DNA of 64,000 nt from assembly GCA_052318935.1 (NCBI GenBank), contig JBQRKO010000001.1; one strand, 5' to 3'. The stretch comes from Niallia sp052318935. GTDB taxonomy: Bacteria; Bacillota; Bacilli; Bacillales; Cytobacillaceae. The position numbers were made by a program, and so were the translations under genes. The notes beneath the pieces are model-generated. The model saw only the letters and a program-made list of their open reading frames with translations. It was not told the origin of the DNA and searched no databases. Within the stretch, counting starts at the first letter, position 1. Every line of letters begins with the position of its first letter. Of this stretch, positions 27,205 to 35,469 are shown in pieces.

Positions 27205-27368
27205 ATTCAGCAAAAGGCTATAGATAAGTACAGGTTAATTGATCAATATCTAAACCACGAGAAAAGTTTGAAAGCTATTGCAGAGGAAGAAGGTATCTCG
27301 ATACGAACACTACAATATTGAATCAGTCAGTATCAGCAATTTGGATTAAAAGGTTTGTTTGATTCGTA
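27205..27368 (+). pseudogene. N-terminal relic of a Mu/Tn7-like (TniA-type) transposase
   Basis: DKYRLIDQYLNHEKSLKAIA, then EEEGISIRTLQY, an in-frame TGA, then ISQYQQFGLKGLFDS and a stop. This resembles the helix-turn-helix region at the start of Mu/TniA-type DDE transposases. No catalytic domain follows. Confidence 0.5.
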
Positions 27369-27637
27369 AAAGTCGAATTACTCCATAATCCGTAATAAAA
27401 CAGGCGTACACAGTTGCCCCTGACACCGTTTACCTTTAAGATCCCAGCAAGGCAATTATTCAGCGTTCAAGCCTTTCCAAGTGACCTGATCATTATTCTG
27501 TTACAATACAAATGAAAATTAACTCTTATACCAGGAGCATTTAATGATACTAGAAATGAAATTTTTTAGGAGCTGATTACATTGAACAATACTGAACTTT
27601 TTTCTACGATTCAAGAAGCCTCTAAGAGCGACGGAAA

Positions 27638-27748
27638 ATGCTTGAGGAGCATCAAGTCAGAGCGAAAATTGCAGCTTTACAGGAAAACTCCGAAGTACTG
27701 AATAAGAAAATCGAATTGTACAAAGAGCTCGAATCAGGATTATCCTAA
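27638..27748 (+). pseudogene. C-terminal coiled-coil relic of a MerR-family regulator
   Basis: MLEEHQVRAKIAALQENSEV then LNKKIELYKELESG and a stop: the dimerisation helix and tail of MerR-family regulators of the YyaN type. The DNA-binding domain is absent upstream. Confidence 0.55.
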
Positions 27749-27835
27749 ACATCAAAAATATCTTGACTTCGAGTGCGCTCTAACGACTAAAGTAGATTTA
27801 TGATTTGATATCTACTTAGGAGAGGTGGAGTTGAA

Positions 27836-28243
27836 ATGACAGAAGCAGCCACAACAGTAAAAAGTTTTTTTGAAGCATTATGGAGTAAAGATACGGAAAA
27901 AGCTCTTCAATTAGTGGATGAAAATGCAATCTTTATTGCTATGAGAAAGGAATCGTCTGATCAGGTTCCTTTGTATGGAACTTTTAAAGGGAAAGAGGGA
28001 GTTAAAAAGTTTCTTGCAACTTTGGCAACTTCTTTCGACACTCAACATTTTCAAATTAATCATATTATGGGAGAGGGAGAATGGGCTACTGCTTGGGGTA
28101 GCTTTCAACATATTGTCAGAAAAACTGGAAGTTTGTTCGAAAGCGAGTGGTCTGTTGTTTGCCGAATTAACGATGGTCGTATTCTTAGTTATCAGATTTA
28201 TGAGGATACAGATGCTTTAGAAAGGGCTTTTGGTGTCCGATAA
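27836..28243 (+). CDS. SnoaL/NTF2-like protein
   Basis: A 135-residue protein with the NTF2/SnoaL fold pattern: VKSFFEALWSKDTEKALQLVDENAIF in the first 30 residues, PLYGTFKGKEGVKKFLATL near 45-65, then a beta-rich C-terminal half ending in VCRINDGRILSYQIYEDT. Members are ketosteroid-isomerase-like enzymes or small-ligand binding proteins; function here is not assigned. ATG follows AGGAGAGGTGGAGTTGAA, a strong ribosome site. It is intact in a region otherwise full of gene relics. Confidence 0.8.
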   Translation: MTEAATTVKSFFEALWSKDTEKALQLVDENAIFIAMRKESSDQVPLYGTFKGKEGVKKFLATLATSFDTQHFQINHIMGEGEWATAWGSFQHIVRKTGSLFESEWSVVCRINDGRILSYQIYEDTDALERAFGVR

Positions 28244-28464
28244 CTATAAATTCAATATTAAAGTAGAACTATAATCTAAGAACTGTCTTCAAGTATCTCG
28301 CAGAATACGTAAATAGAACAGGCAAAAAATTTTGAGTTTCGTCCAAGCATACCCATGAATGAAACGTTGCGAACGTTTGTACGTTAGAACGATCACGTTT
28401 GAACTTATTTTGTACCCAAATTTATATTAGGGGTCAGTATGCCAAGTTAAGGGGGAAGATTAAA

Positions 28465-28797
28465 ATGGATACATAGAGGAAATATACAGTTATTACCGGA
28501 GCAAGCTCTGGTATAGGTTACGCGGCAGCTAAGGCTTTCGCAAAACGTAAGAAAAATATCATACTTGTTGCTCGCCGTGAAAACAATCTGAACGAACTGA
28601 AAAGAGAAATCTTGCAGGAAATTCCTGATCCATCAGTCAAAACGCTCATCAACTCTAGCAAGAGTTAAATCCGTATCAAATCGAAACATAGATTAATAAT
28701 GCAGGTTTCGGTAGCTATGAAAGTGTGTCCGGTCAAGATTTGGAAAAGATTGAAACAATGATGCGCCTAAACTTGAGTGGTGTTGCAGGTGAATCAC
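28465..28797 (+). pseudogene. Decayed SDR (YdfG-like)
   Basis: After ATG and a TAG at codon 4, the frame reads KYTVITGASSGIGYAAAKAF and LVARRENNLNELKREI. It then breaks and resumes as INNAGFGSYESVSGQDLEKI and MMRLNLSGVAG. The catalytic Tyr-Lys region is missing. It belongs to a different SDR subfamily from those at 23234, 41527 and 50880. Confidence 0.78.
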
Positions 28798-28901
28798 AAC
28801 AGATGTGAAATGTATAGTTTTTTAAAGTAATTTGTTGTTATAGAATAAAACTATAATATTTTGAATAAATCTATTTAAAAATACTTTAAAAAAACGTAAA
28901 A

Positions 28902-28944
28902 AAGAACGAGCTTTTGATCACTTCTTAAGCTCGTTACTTTTTTA
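28902..28944. terminator. Bidirectional terminator
   Basis: AACGAGCTT pairs with AAGCTCGTT, preceded by an A run and followed by CTTTTTTA. It suits the end of the minus-strand LysR gene. Confidence 0.7.
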
Positions 28945-29076
28945 TATTCACTTTAATTTTTCTTATTTTTAGAAAACTACTCTTTTTGCTCTTAATTAAG
29001 ATTAATACTTAGTATCCCATTATTCTTTTAAAAGCATATAAAGGTTTTCTAATTTTCTTTGATTCATCTCTAAATC

Positions 29077-29949
29077 CTATCGATCCAACATTTTATTTTT
29101 AAAGAAATCGATGAAAATAGACTTAGGCTTACCTTTTAAATAAATAATATCAATACTAATATTTATTTTAACAGGTGGTGTCATTTCTACTCGAAATATT
29201 TCTTCATTTTCAAGTTCTTTTTTTACACAATGCTCCGGCAGAAAACTAATACCTAGACCTTGCAATACAAAATTTTTAGCTGTTTCCATATTATCTACTT
29301 CCAAATAAATATTTGGATTCACCCCATTGCTTAAAAAAAGTCGATGGATCATAAGCCAATCAATAGACCCATAATCAAAAAAGATAAGAGGATACTTAAC
29401 TACATGTTCGATTGTAATTATTTCTTCCTCTAAAATAGGGTGATTTCGGGGAACAAAAAGACTAATTGGATCATTATAAAGTCGAATTGATTCTACTTGA
29501 GGATGTGTTTCCGTACGCACGATGCCAAAATCTACTTCTTTGTTAATGACCTTGCGTAAAACGTCTTTTGAATGCCCCGTTAAAATTTTTATTCGAACAT
29601 CCTGAAATTCAGCTTTAAATGCAGGCAAAATATTAGGAAGAACATTATTAGAAATAGACAAAGCACTTCCTATTGCAAGTTCATAGGGAATAATTACTTG
29701 TTGTAGTCCATGTTTTGCTTCCTGGTAAGATTGGAGAATCTTTTGTGCATGCGGGAAAAAATATTCCCCTTTTTCTGTTATAGAAATCTTATTCCCATTT
29801 CGATGAAAAAGTTTTATATTCATATCACGTTCAAGAGATTGAATACGTGCTGTTACAGAAGGCTGAGTTAAATAAAGAGCTTCTGCTGCTTTATTGAAAC
29901 TACCAAGTTGACAAACATAGATAAAGGCTTCAATATTTTCGATATTCAT
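29077..29949 (-). CDS. LysR family transcriptional regulator
   Basis: A 290-residue regulator. The winged helix is at residues 1-60: IENIEAFIYVCQLGSFNKAAEALYLTQPSVTARIQSLERDM. An effector-binding domain follows (VDFGIVRTETHPQVESIRLY near residue 130, FVLQGLGISFLPEHCVKKE near 240). It lies 87 bp downstream of the racemase gene on the same strand and is likely co-transcribed, so it may regulate the racemase gene. Start ATG at 29949 follows AAGGAGCATAAGAC. Confidence 0.88.
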   Translation of the reverse strand: MNIENIEAFIYVCQLGSFNKAAEALYLTQPSVTARIQSLERDMNIKLFHRNGNKISITEKGEYFFPHAQKILQSYQEAKHGLQQVIIPYELAIGSALSISNNVLPNILPAFKAEFQDVRIKILTGHSKDVLRKVINKEVDFGIVRTETHPQVESIRLYNDPISLFVPRNHPILEEEIITIEHVVKYPLIFFDYGSIDWLMIHRLFLSNGVNPNIYLEVDNMETAKNFVLQGLGISFLPEHCVKKELENEEIFRVEMTPPVKINISIDIIYLKGKPKSIFIDFFKNKMLDR

Positions 29950-30036
29950 GTCTTATGCTCCTTATACAGTTCCCCTTATTTTTATCATTATCAAAGCAAT
30001 ATACACTAAACATGTAAAAGATGAAAGAGACAATAA

Positions 30037-30741
30037 TTATACCATTCGCATTTCTTGTTCTTTGCCATTAACTTTTTTTATCACTGCTTTGGCCAAAATT
30101 TCGGTTGGATCAATTACACAAATGTCTTGGGATGGTTTAAGAACAAGAGGAATTTCAGTACAACCTGCTATAATAGCCTCTGCCCCTTGGTTTATCAAAT
30201 TATTAGCTGCTGTTAAAAGACATGTCTGTCCGACTTCTAAATTGCCTCCCTTAATAGCATATATTGCTTCCATTACTTTTTTCTGCATTTCAGTATCAGG
30301 GTTAATAACTTCAATTTCATACTCTTGACAACTATTTTGATATATTTCTGTATTAGTTGTCCCATCTGTTGCTAATAAACCTACTTTTTTTAAACGCTTT
30401 TTATGTAAATAATTAGTTGTTTCTAAAGGCATATGCATGATAGGGATAACAACAAATTTTTTTACTGGTTCAAAAAAATAATGTGCAGTATTGCAGGCAA
30501 TAACTAAAAAATCTGCACCGGCATTTTGTAGTCGCTGTGCTGATTGTATCATATATGGAGCTGGATCTATTCCTTTCCCCATAATAGCCTTTGTTCGATC
30601 TGGAATTTGAGCATAATTGTCGGCCATAATATGGATATGATCTTGATCCTTTCTTGCAGGTGTACGAGAAATAATTTTATTCATTAAATCTACAGTCGCT
30701 AAGGGACCCATTCCACCAATAATTCCTACTACCTTTTGCAT
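30037..30741 (-). CDS. Aspartate/glutamate racemase family protein
   Basis: A 234-residue cofactor-independent racemase. The two catalytic cysteines are visible in VIACNTAHYF near residue 82 and IIAGCTEIPLVL near residue 194. The N-terminal VGIIGGMGPLATVDLMNKII is typical of aspartate racemases (RacD/YgeA class). The reaction would be L-aspartate or L-glutamate to the D form in the cytoplasm, or a related substrate. It precedes a LysR gene on the same strand. A 21-bp-spaced direct repeat upstream (30848) may be a regulator site. Confidence 0.88.
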   Translation of the reverse strand: MQKVVGIIGGMGPLATVDLMNKIISRTPARKDQDHIHIMADNYAQIPDRTKAIMGKGIDPAPYMIQSAQRLQNAGADFLVIACNTAHYFFEPVKKFVVIPIMHMPLETTNYLHKKRLKKVGLLATDGTTNTEIYQNSCQEYEIEVINPDTEMQKKVMEAIYAIKGGNLEVGQTCLLTAANNLINQGAEAIIAGCTEIPLVLKPSQDICVIDPTEILAKAVIKKVNGKEQEMRMV

Positions 30742-30847
30742 TTTACTTCACCACTTTTTCAAGTATTTCAAATTAACTTTTCAAAATGAACTATCGGAAA
30801 AGTAATTTATTTACACCTATTATAATTTTTCTTTGATAAGACGTATT

Positions 30848-30885
30848 ATAGAAACAATCTATTCAGTAATAGAAACAATATATTG
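30848..30885 (-). promoter_or_regulatory. Direct repeat upstream of racemase-lysR
   Basis: ATAGAAACAAT occurs at 30848 and again at 30869, exactly 21 bp apart (two helical turns). This is a plausible LysR-type binding region about 105 bp upstream of the racemase start. Confidence 0.35.
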
Positions 30886-31012
30886 ATACAATATAAAGAA
30901 GCAGGCTAACAATTTATGTAGATAAGCTAAATTAGGACAGAAACAGAAAAAAATTAAAATTTCATGTGTGAGATGAACAAAATCTAATGTTTCTACATTT
31001 TTATGAATAAAA

Positions 31013-31047
31013 AAGAAGCTTGTTCTTTTTCATAACAGGCTTCTTTA
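31013..31047 (+). terminator. Hairpin, terminator-like
   Basis: AAGAAGCTTGTT pairs with AACAGGCTTCTT (one G-T pair), preceded by A6 and followed by TATAA. It lies in a 570-bp gene-free stretch (30742-31319). No gene is recognised upstream on the plus strand, so it may be a relic. Confidence 0.5.
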
Positions 31048-31226
31048 TAAACGTATCTGTATATTAGGAAAGGTAAAAGCTTCAAGGTAATTACTTTTGT
31101 TATAAAAGGAAAAGAGTTCGTACCTGTGCCAACAACCGAGGGAAGGTGGTGCTGTGATTATTCATAATACCTTAGAATGGGATGTTAATTTATCAACCAT
31201 TCTAATTAACTTTTTTCATAATTAAA

Positions 31227-31260
31227 GTGTGAATCCCGACAATATAGGTGGGATTCACAC
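31227..31260 (-). terminator. Terminator of the alpha/beta hydrolase gene
   Basis: GTGTGAATCCC pairs with GGGATTCACAC around a 12-nt loop. The same hairpin follows the paralogous gene at 52750, so the duplication included the downstream region. Confidence 0.7.
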
Positions 31261-31319
31261 AGTGGTTTTACTCAAATTACCATTGGCACGTAGCTTCTAT
31301 ACACTACTCATCATAAACC

Positions 31320-32420
31320 TTATTTTTTCTTCAGATTTTTTTTGAAGAAGGATTCGAGCTTGTTGAACGGGATGTACTCCATTTTGTCGTACAGATCCAC
31401 ATGTCCTGCGCCTTTAACTATATAGAGTTCCTTCTGTTTGCCCGCCAGCTTGTAGGCGTCTTCACTGTAGTATCTGGAGTGGGCATTCTCACCTGCGATG
31501 AACAGAATTGGACGCGGAGAAATCGTCTTAATCTGCTCGAACGGGAAAAAGTTCATGAGCGCCCCGGTGCTGGTAAGGCTCATCGGTTTTGAGCGGGGGT
31601 GATATCCCCTAGGCGTACCGTAGTATTCAGAGAACTCTCGGACTGCTGCTTCTTGTGAGGGTTTAAGTTTCACTGCAGTTCCTCCGCCGTATTTTATCTG
31701 TCCGCCCTCAAATTCAGTCCAGCGCTGTTTAGCGGCTTCTTCAAGCGCTTTTTTCCGTTCTTTCTCGGTCATTACTTCGCTCGGTACTGGCGCTAACCCC
31801 AATCCCTCACGGTAGGCACGGCCCATGTCGTACATACTAACTGTCGCGATGGCCTTCAGTCGAGGGTCATTCTGCGCAGCGCTGACCGTAAATCCGCCAC
31901 TGCCACAAACGCCGATGACGCCAATATTGTTACGATCCACAAATGTGCGTGTGCCTAAAAAGTCCACTGCGGCGCTGAAATCTTCAACTAACGCTTCTGG
32001 AGAAGCAATATTACGCGGTTTCCCGCCGCTTTCTCCAGTGTAGGAAGGGTCAAAGGCCAGGGCTACAAAGCCACGTGCTGCCATCTCCTGGGCATACAAG
32101 CCGGCCGTCTGTTCCTTCACGCCAGTGAACGGGGGTCCGACAATGATTGCGGGAGATTTCTTTGCTCTATTCATGTTTTTAGGAGTATACATATCTGCAA
32201 CTATTTTAATGCCAAGTCTGTTAGTATATGAGACTTTTTGGACAGTTACCTTTTTGTTTTTAGGAAAGGTCTTGTCCCATGCTACTGTCGCGGTTGGGGA
32301 TGAGCCTTTATTAGCAGTCTTTGCTAGGCTGTCTACCCCGGATGTAACGGTGATCGTGGATAAAAGCAAGACGAATGCTATCACTGTAAGTACACGCCTG
32401 ATAATAGATTTTTTTTTCAT
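31320..32420 (-). CDS. Secreted alpha/beta hydrolase (YcjY/dienelactone hydrolase-like)
   Basis: A 366-residue protein. The ATG at 32420 follows GGAGGTATTTAAA; a TTG 15 bp upstream overlaps that ribosome site. Residues 1-33 form a signal peptide (basic start, VLTVIAFVLLLSTITVTSG, then a likely cut after SLAKTA). The mature part has a nucleophile elbow GVIGVCGSGGFTVSAAQ near residue 166 with Cys as probable nucleophile, and a C-terminal GAGHVDLYDK supplying His. Such enzymes hydrolyse esters or lactones. It is transcribed from MerR-type promoter 2 at 32535 and is a paralog of 52844-53917, with matching flanks. Confidence 0.85.
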   Translation of the reverse strand: MKKKSIIRRVLTVIAFVLLLSTITVTSGVDSLAKTANKGSSPTATVAWDKTFPKNKKVTVQKVSYTNRLGIKIVADMYTPKNMNRAKKSPAIIVGPPFTGVKEQTAGLYAQEMAARGFVALAFDPSYTGESGGKPRNIASPEALVEDFSAAVDFLGTRTFVDRNNIGVIGVCGSGGFTVSAAQNDPRLKAIATVSMYDMGRAYREGLGLAPVPSEVMTEKERKKALEEAAKQRWTEFEGGQIKYGGGTAVKLKPSQEAAVREFSEYYGTPRGYHPRSKPMSLTSTGALMNFFPFEQIKTISPRPILFIAGENAHSRYYSEDAYKLAGKQKELYIVKGAGHVDLYDKMEYIPFNKLESFFKKNLKKK

Positions 32421-32534
32421 TTTAAATACCTCCAATGTTTATTCTGATGCTATTACTATTTTGTTGACAATTGAAGATTATACAAAATATATTTTGCTGG
32501 TACCTTAATCCTCCTCTCTAGACAGGTTAATAAT

Positions 32535-32565
32535 AGCTTAATCGTTAAAGTCGACATTAAGGCAA
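32535..32565 (-). promoter_or_regulatory. MerR-type promoter 2 (alpha/beta hydrolase)
   Basis: Read on the minus strand: TTGCCT, 19 bp, TAAGCT, with TAATGTCGACTTTAACGAT as spacer. It lies 115 bp upstream of the hydrolase ATG. It is divergent from promoter 3, which reads into merR. Confidence 0.75.
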
Positions 32566-32606
32566 GGGAATTTTGGAATTTTTTTTATTCCTTCCAGGAT
32601 TATGGG

Positions 32607-32637
32607 TTGCGTTAAAGTTTACTTTAAAGCTTATAAT
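32607..32637 (+). promoter_or_regulatory. MerR-type promoter 3 (merR at 32974)
   Basis: TTGCGT, 19 bp (TAAAGTTTACTTTAAAGCT), TATAAT. It reads into the MerR regulator gene, which suggests autoregulation. The leader to the start codon is about 330 nt. Confidence 0.78.
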
Positions 32638-32973
32638 AATGTTGGAAGCGAAACATATATATTTACATCACGGTAAAGAAAGGAAGAAATATGAGGAGGA
32701 AATAATCAACTTCAATTTTCATATTAATAATCGATGCTTTTGGGATTGAAATGAATTAATTTGTAATTTGTTAACAGGCATAGCCGGAGCAATTAGCTAG
32801 ATATAGTTGGTTTAAGACGTTAAGCAAACACCTATACTATCTGTTCTACTATAATTGCATGAGTAGAGGCAGTGTGTTAGAAACTAGAAGAGAGCTCTAT
32901 AGTGACTGTAAAATGTTCAGTTTGGACGAGTGAAGAACAACATAATAAAAATAACGATGGAGGATATTATGGA

Positions 32974-33378
32974 ATGAAATTTTCAATAAAAGAGGTTGCT
33001 GCAAAGGTAGGTTTACCTACACATACAATTCGATATTATGAACAAGAGGGGCTTCTCCCCTTTGTAAAAAGAGATGAGAATGGAAATCGTATTTTTGATG
33101 AGGAAGATGTAACGTGGTTAGAGTTTATTTTATGTTTACGTAAAACAGATATCGCTCTATCGGAATTACGTAAGGTTGTCGAGTTAACACAAGAAGGTGA
33201 ATGTACAATCGCCCTACGCAAACAGATATTTGAAAAACATAAAGAGAAAATGATGGAGAAACAAAGAGACTTGGATATAGCTTTTAGAAAAATTGATTCG
33301 AAGATAGAGTATTACGATAAATTAGAAAAGAAGAATGAGGAAGAAAAAAAAAGCTCCAATAAGAACTTATCTCACTAA
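32974..33378 (+). CDS. MerR family regulator (AdhR/NmlR-like), first copy
   Basis: A 134-residue regulator. ATG 32974 follows GGAGG by 10 bp. The helix-turn-helix and wing read FSIKEVAAKVGLPTHTIRYYEQEGLLPFVKRDENGNR, and LRKTDIALSELRKVVELTQ and a long coiled coil (KHKEKMMEKQRDLDIAFRKI) follow. The single Cys in EGECTIALR near residue 78 may be a thiol sensor, as in AdhR/NmlR proteins that respond to aldehydes. It is very similar to the copy at 40017. Its operator is expected to be the CTTTAAAG dyad found in ten promoters in this window. It diverges from an alpha/beta hydrolase gene. Confidence 0.9.
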   Translation: MKFSIKEVAAKVGLPTHTIRYYEQEGLLPFVKRDENGNRIFDEEDVTWLEFILCLRKTDIALSELRKVVELTQEGECTIALRKQIFEKHKEKMMEKQRDLDIAFRKIDSKIEYYDKLEKKNEEEKKSSNKNLSH

Positions 33379-33493
33379 GGCTTTTAGGTTAATTGACAAT
33401 TATCGCTAAATTTTATTGTGTACTTTAGCGTATTATGAGTATATTAATATGTATAAAATAGTAAAAATGCTTTATTGGTATGTCAACACTAAA

Positions 33494-34330
33494 CTAGACA
33501 ATTTTTTTAAGGTGTTCTTTTTTGTATTCAATTGGGCTTAAATACCCGAGCGTTCCATGAATTCTGATGTGATTAAACCAATGAACGTAATCATCTAATT
33601 CTAATTTCAACTGTTCCAAACTATCAAAATACATTCCTTTTATGAATTCCGTCTTGATACTTTTAAATGTGGCTTCAGCGACTGCATTATCATATGGGCA
33701 TCCTTTCATGCTCAATGACCGTTTAATTTTGAATGTATCTAGGGCTTCATCAATTGTCTTGTTTTTAAATTCGTTTCCTCGATCTGTATGAAACAATTGA
33801 ATTTGTCTTAAATCAGCATTAATAGTCGATAGGGCTTGATATACAAGGTCTGCATCCTTATGTGGACCTGCACTGTGGCCGATAATTTCTCGATTATAAA
33901 GATTAATAAATAAACATATGTAATTCCATCGATTTTCAACTCTTACATATGTTAAATCACTTACTACCACAGTTAGTTCATTTTCTTGTTTAAATTCTCT
34001 ATTCAACTCATTTTTAACCTCTGATTCATTACATTTATCAACATGAGGCTTAAACTGAGCTACTGTATATTTAGATACTAATCCATTCTCTTTCATGATT
34101 CTACCAATACGCCGTCTAGATACAACCATACCAAGCTTTTTTAACTCATGTTTAATTTTACGTGTACCATAGTTTTGACGGCTATTATGAAAAATTTCTA
34201 TAATGGTAGCTGTAAGTTCCTCATCCGTATTAGATTGTTCTTTTGCTTCATAATAATAGGTACTTCTTGAGAGTTTTAGGACGTCGCACATTGCTGATAT
34301 CGAGTATTTGTGACAGTTATTTTTAATCAC
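33494..34330 (-). CDS. IS3-family transposase OrfB (DDE catalytic part)
   Basis: A 278-residue catalytic protein. An HTH_21-type segment is near residue 45 (NSRQNYGTRKIKHELKKLGM). The DDE residues are visible: Asp in VVSDLTYVRV near residue 125, Asp in LFHTDRGNEF near 186, and Glu in NAVAEATFKSIKTEF near 221. It is probably expressed also as an OrfAB fusion by -1 frameshifting, since OrfA ends 2 bp before OrfB begins. It looks intact. Confidence 0.92.
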   Translation of the reverse strand: MIKNNCHKYSISAMCDVLKLSRSTYYYEAKEQSNTDEELTATIIEIFHNSRQNYGTRKIKHELKKLGMVVSRRRIGRIMKENGLVSKYTVAQFKPHVDKCNESEVKNELNREFKQENELTVVVSDLTYVRVENRWNYICLFINLYNREIIGHSAGPHKDADLVYQALSTINADLRQIQLFHTDRGNEFKNKTIDEALDTFKIKRSLSMKGCPYDNAVAEATFKSIKTEFIKGMYFDSLEQLKLELDDYVHWFNHIRIHGTLGYLSPIEYKKEHLKKIV

Positions 34331-34332
34331 AT

Positions 34333-34614
34333 TTACTTTCGTCCTATTATCAGCGCAGCTTGCTTTAAAATATCGTTTTCCATTAGTAGACGTTGGTTCT
34401 CTTTACGAAGTTTGATCAGTTCATTTTCTTCTAGTGTTCGATTATCTTTCTCCTTAAAAGAACCAGATGTTTGACTTTGTTTGATCCATTTATCCAATGC
34501 AGAAGGAGTTAAATTATATTCACTAATAATATCTTTTCTAGGCTTGCCGTTTTCATATAATTTAACCATTTGGGCTTTAAATTCAGGGGTGAAGGCTCTT
34601 CTTTCTCTTTTCAT
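34333..34614 (-). CDS. IS3-family OrfA (DNA-binding part)
   Basis: A 93-residue protein with the transposase_8 helix-turn-helix (RRAFTPEFKAQMVKLYENGK, then SEYNLTPSALDKWIKQ) followed by a leucine-zipper-like coil (LIKLRKENQRLLMENDILKQAALI). It recognises the IS ends and joins OrfB through programmed frameshifting. ATG follows AAGGAGAGACTTTACGA. Confidence 0.92.
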   Translation of the reverse strand: MKRERRAFTPEFKAQMVKLYENGKPRKDIISEYNLTPSALDKWIKQSQTSGSFKEKDNRTLEENELIKLRKENQRLLMENDILKQAALIIGRK

Positions 34615-34678
34615 TCGTAAAGTCTCTCCTTAACTAATAAGATGTTTGTAGACAACCAAAGACAGTGGGGAAATACCG

Positions 34679-34791
34679 AAACTTGACATGGAGCCTCGGC
34701 GGGTATGCTTTCCCAACCAGGAAGCCAGCTAATTTATATACCTGGCGCGCCCGAAAAGGCTAGCATACCCGCCACTCCACGTAAAGTTTCT
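34679..34791 (-). repeat. Long inverted repeat in the IS leader
   Basis: Outer arms GAAACTT/AAGTTTC, then TGGAG/CTCCA, then a perfect 12-bp GGCGGGTATGCT/AGCATACCCGCC, enclosing a smaller CCAGG/CCTGG hairpin. The block is GC-rich compared with its surroundings and lies between the IS end and OrfA. Confidence 0.75.
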
Positions 34792-35034
34792 AGAACGGAT
34801 CACTTATGATTAATATGCAGTATACCCAAATTTGTCTGTTAGTCTACTTTGACCTTAATTTTATTGTCTAGTTAAGTGTAGCCTATTCATATTTTGACGA
34901 GAGCATTATGGGTATTGGAGCTTTCAATATAGATTTTTTTACAAAAATCTATGATAGTGTTGAAAAAAAGTCGTTTCCAGAATTGCTAGGAAATCGGCTT
35001 TTTCTTTTTAATGTCTATAGAATTTCTATCATTT

Positions 35035-35465
35035 TAGGCGAGAGGACTCCCACCTTAAGGAATGTGCAGGACGTAGTCCAATGAGTAGGTGGGAGGTGAA
35101 TCGCCTTCGGACACGGTCTGCCAACAATAGATACCGTAAGGCAGATTGTTGGTAGATTAAGTGTCCGACATGGTACAATATTCCTGTAATTGTTCCTTGA
35201 AAACTGAACATAGCAGGTTGTGGCAGGAATCGTTGTTTTGCCACGTAAAATGTTCAAGCCAAACGTCAGCCGAGGCACACAATCGTGTGAAAACCAATAA
35301 GCTGAAAAGAAGTCCCAAAGGCATCAAAATAAGACCAATGGGATAGAGGGGTTGGGTGTTTTTAGTACACCAATGTGTCAACTCCACTAACGTTAAGCGT
35401 TCAGACATGTTCGATGCGTTAGAAACCCCCACTTCAAATTTTCGTTAGAAAATTAAGTGGCGGGA
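35035..35465 (+). ncRNA. Structured RNA-like element, possibly orphan IS200/IS605 or IscB-associated RNA
   Basis: Several helices can be traced. CTCCCACCT (35047) pairs with AGGTGGGAG (35084) around an inner GGAC-GTA-GTCC. CGGACAC pairs with GTGTCCG, enclosing CCAACAAT/ATTGTTGG and an overlapping TCTGCC/GGCAGA that would form a pseudoknot or alternative fold. GTGGCA/TGCCAC follows, and CCCCCACTT/AAGTGGCGGG closes the 3' end at 35426-35465. No long reading frame fits. The terminal CCCCCACTT hairpin resembles right ends of IS200/IS605-type elements, whose guide RNAs lie there. No TnpB or IscB gene is adjacent, so this would be an orphan. Confidence 0.45.
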
Positions 35466-35469
35466 GTAT

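Larger units (their letters stand above)
33476..34889 (-). mobile_element. Complete IS3-family (IS150 group) insertion sequence
   Basis: About 1414 bp. The left end TGGTATGTCAACACTAAACTAG matches, in inverted form, the right end (TGAATAGGCTACACTTAACTAG on the other strand), sharing CACT-x-AACTAGACAAT. Both begin TG and are flanked by TAT (33473-33475 and 34890-34892), the 3-bp duplication usual for this group. It carries OrfA and OrfB on the minus strand. The leader between the right end and OrfA (about 275 bp) is unusually long and contains a strong hairpin. A separate end remnant lies at 20751. Confidence 0.85.

Noticed and set aside
28360..28400. A dyad-like sequence around GAAACGTTGCGAACGTTTG.
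   Set aside because: Imperfect, not repeated elsewhere in the window, and no adjacent intact gene to regulate.
35015..35432. Several overlapping 60-90-codon frames in the structured segment.
   Set aside because: None has a ribosome site or recognisable motif; the inverted repeats explain the sequence better as RNA or DNA structure.
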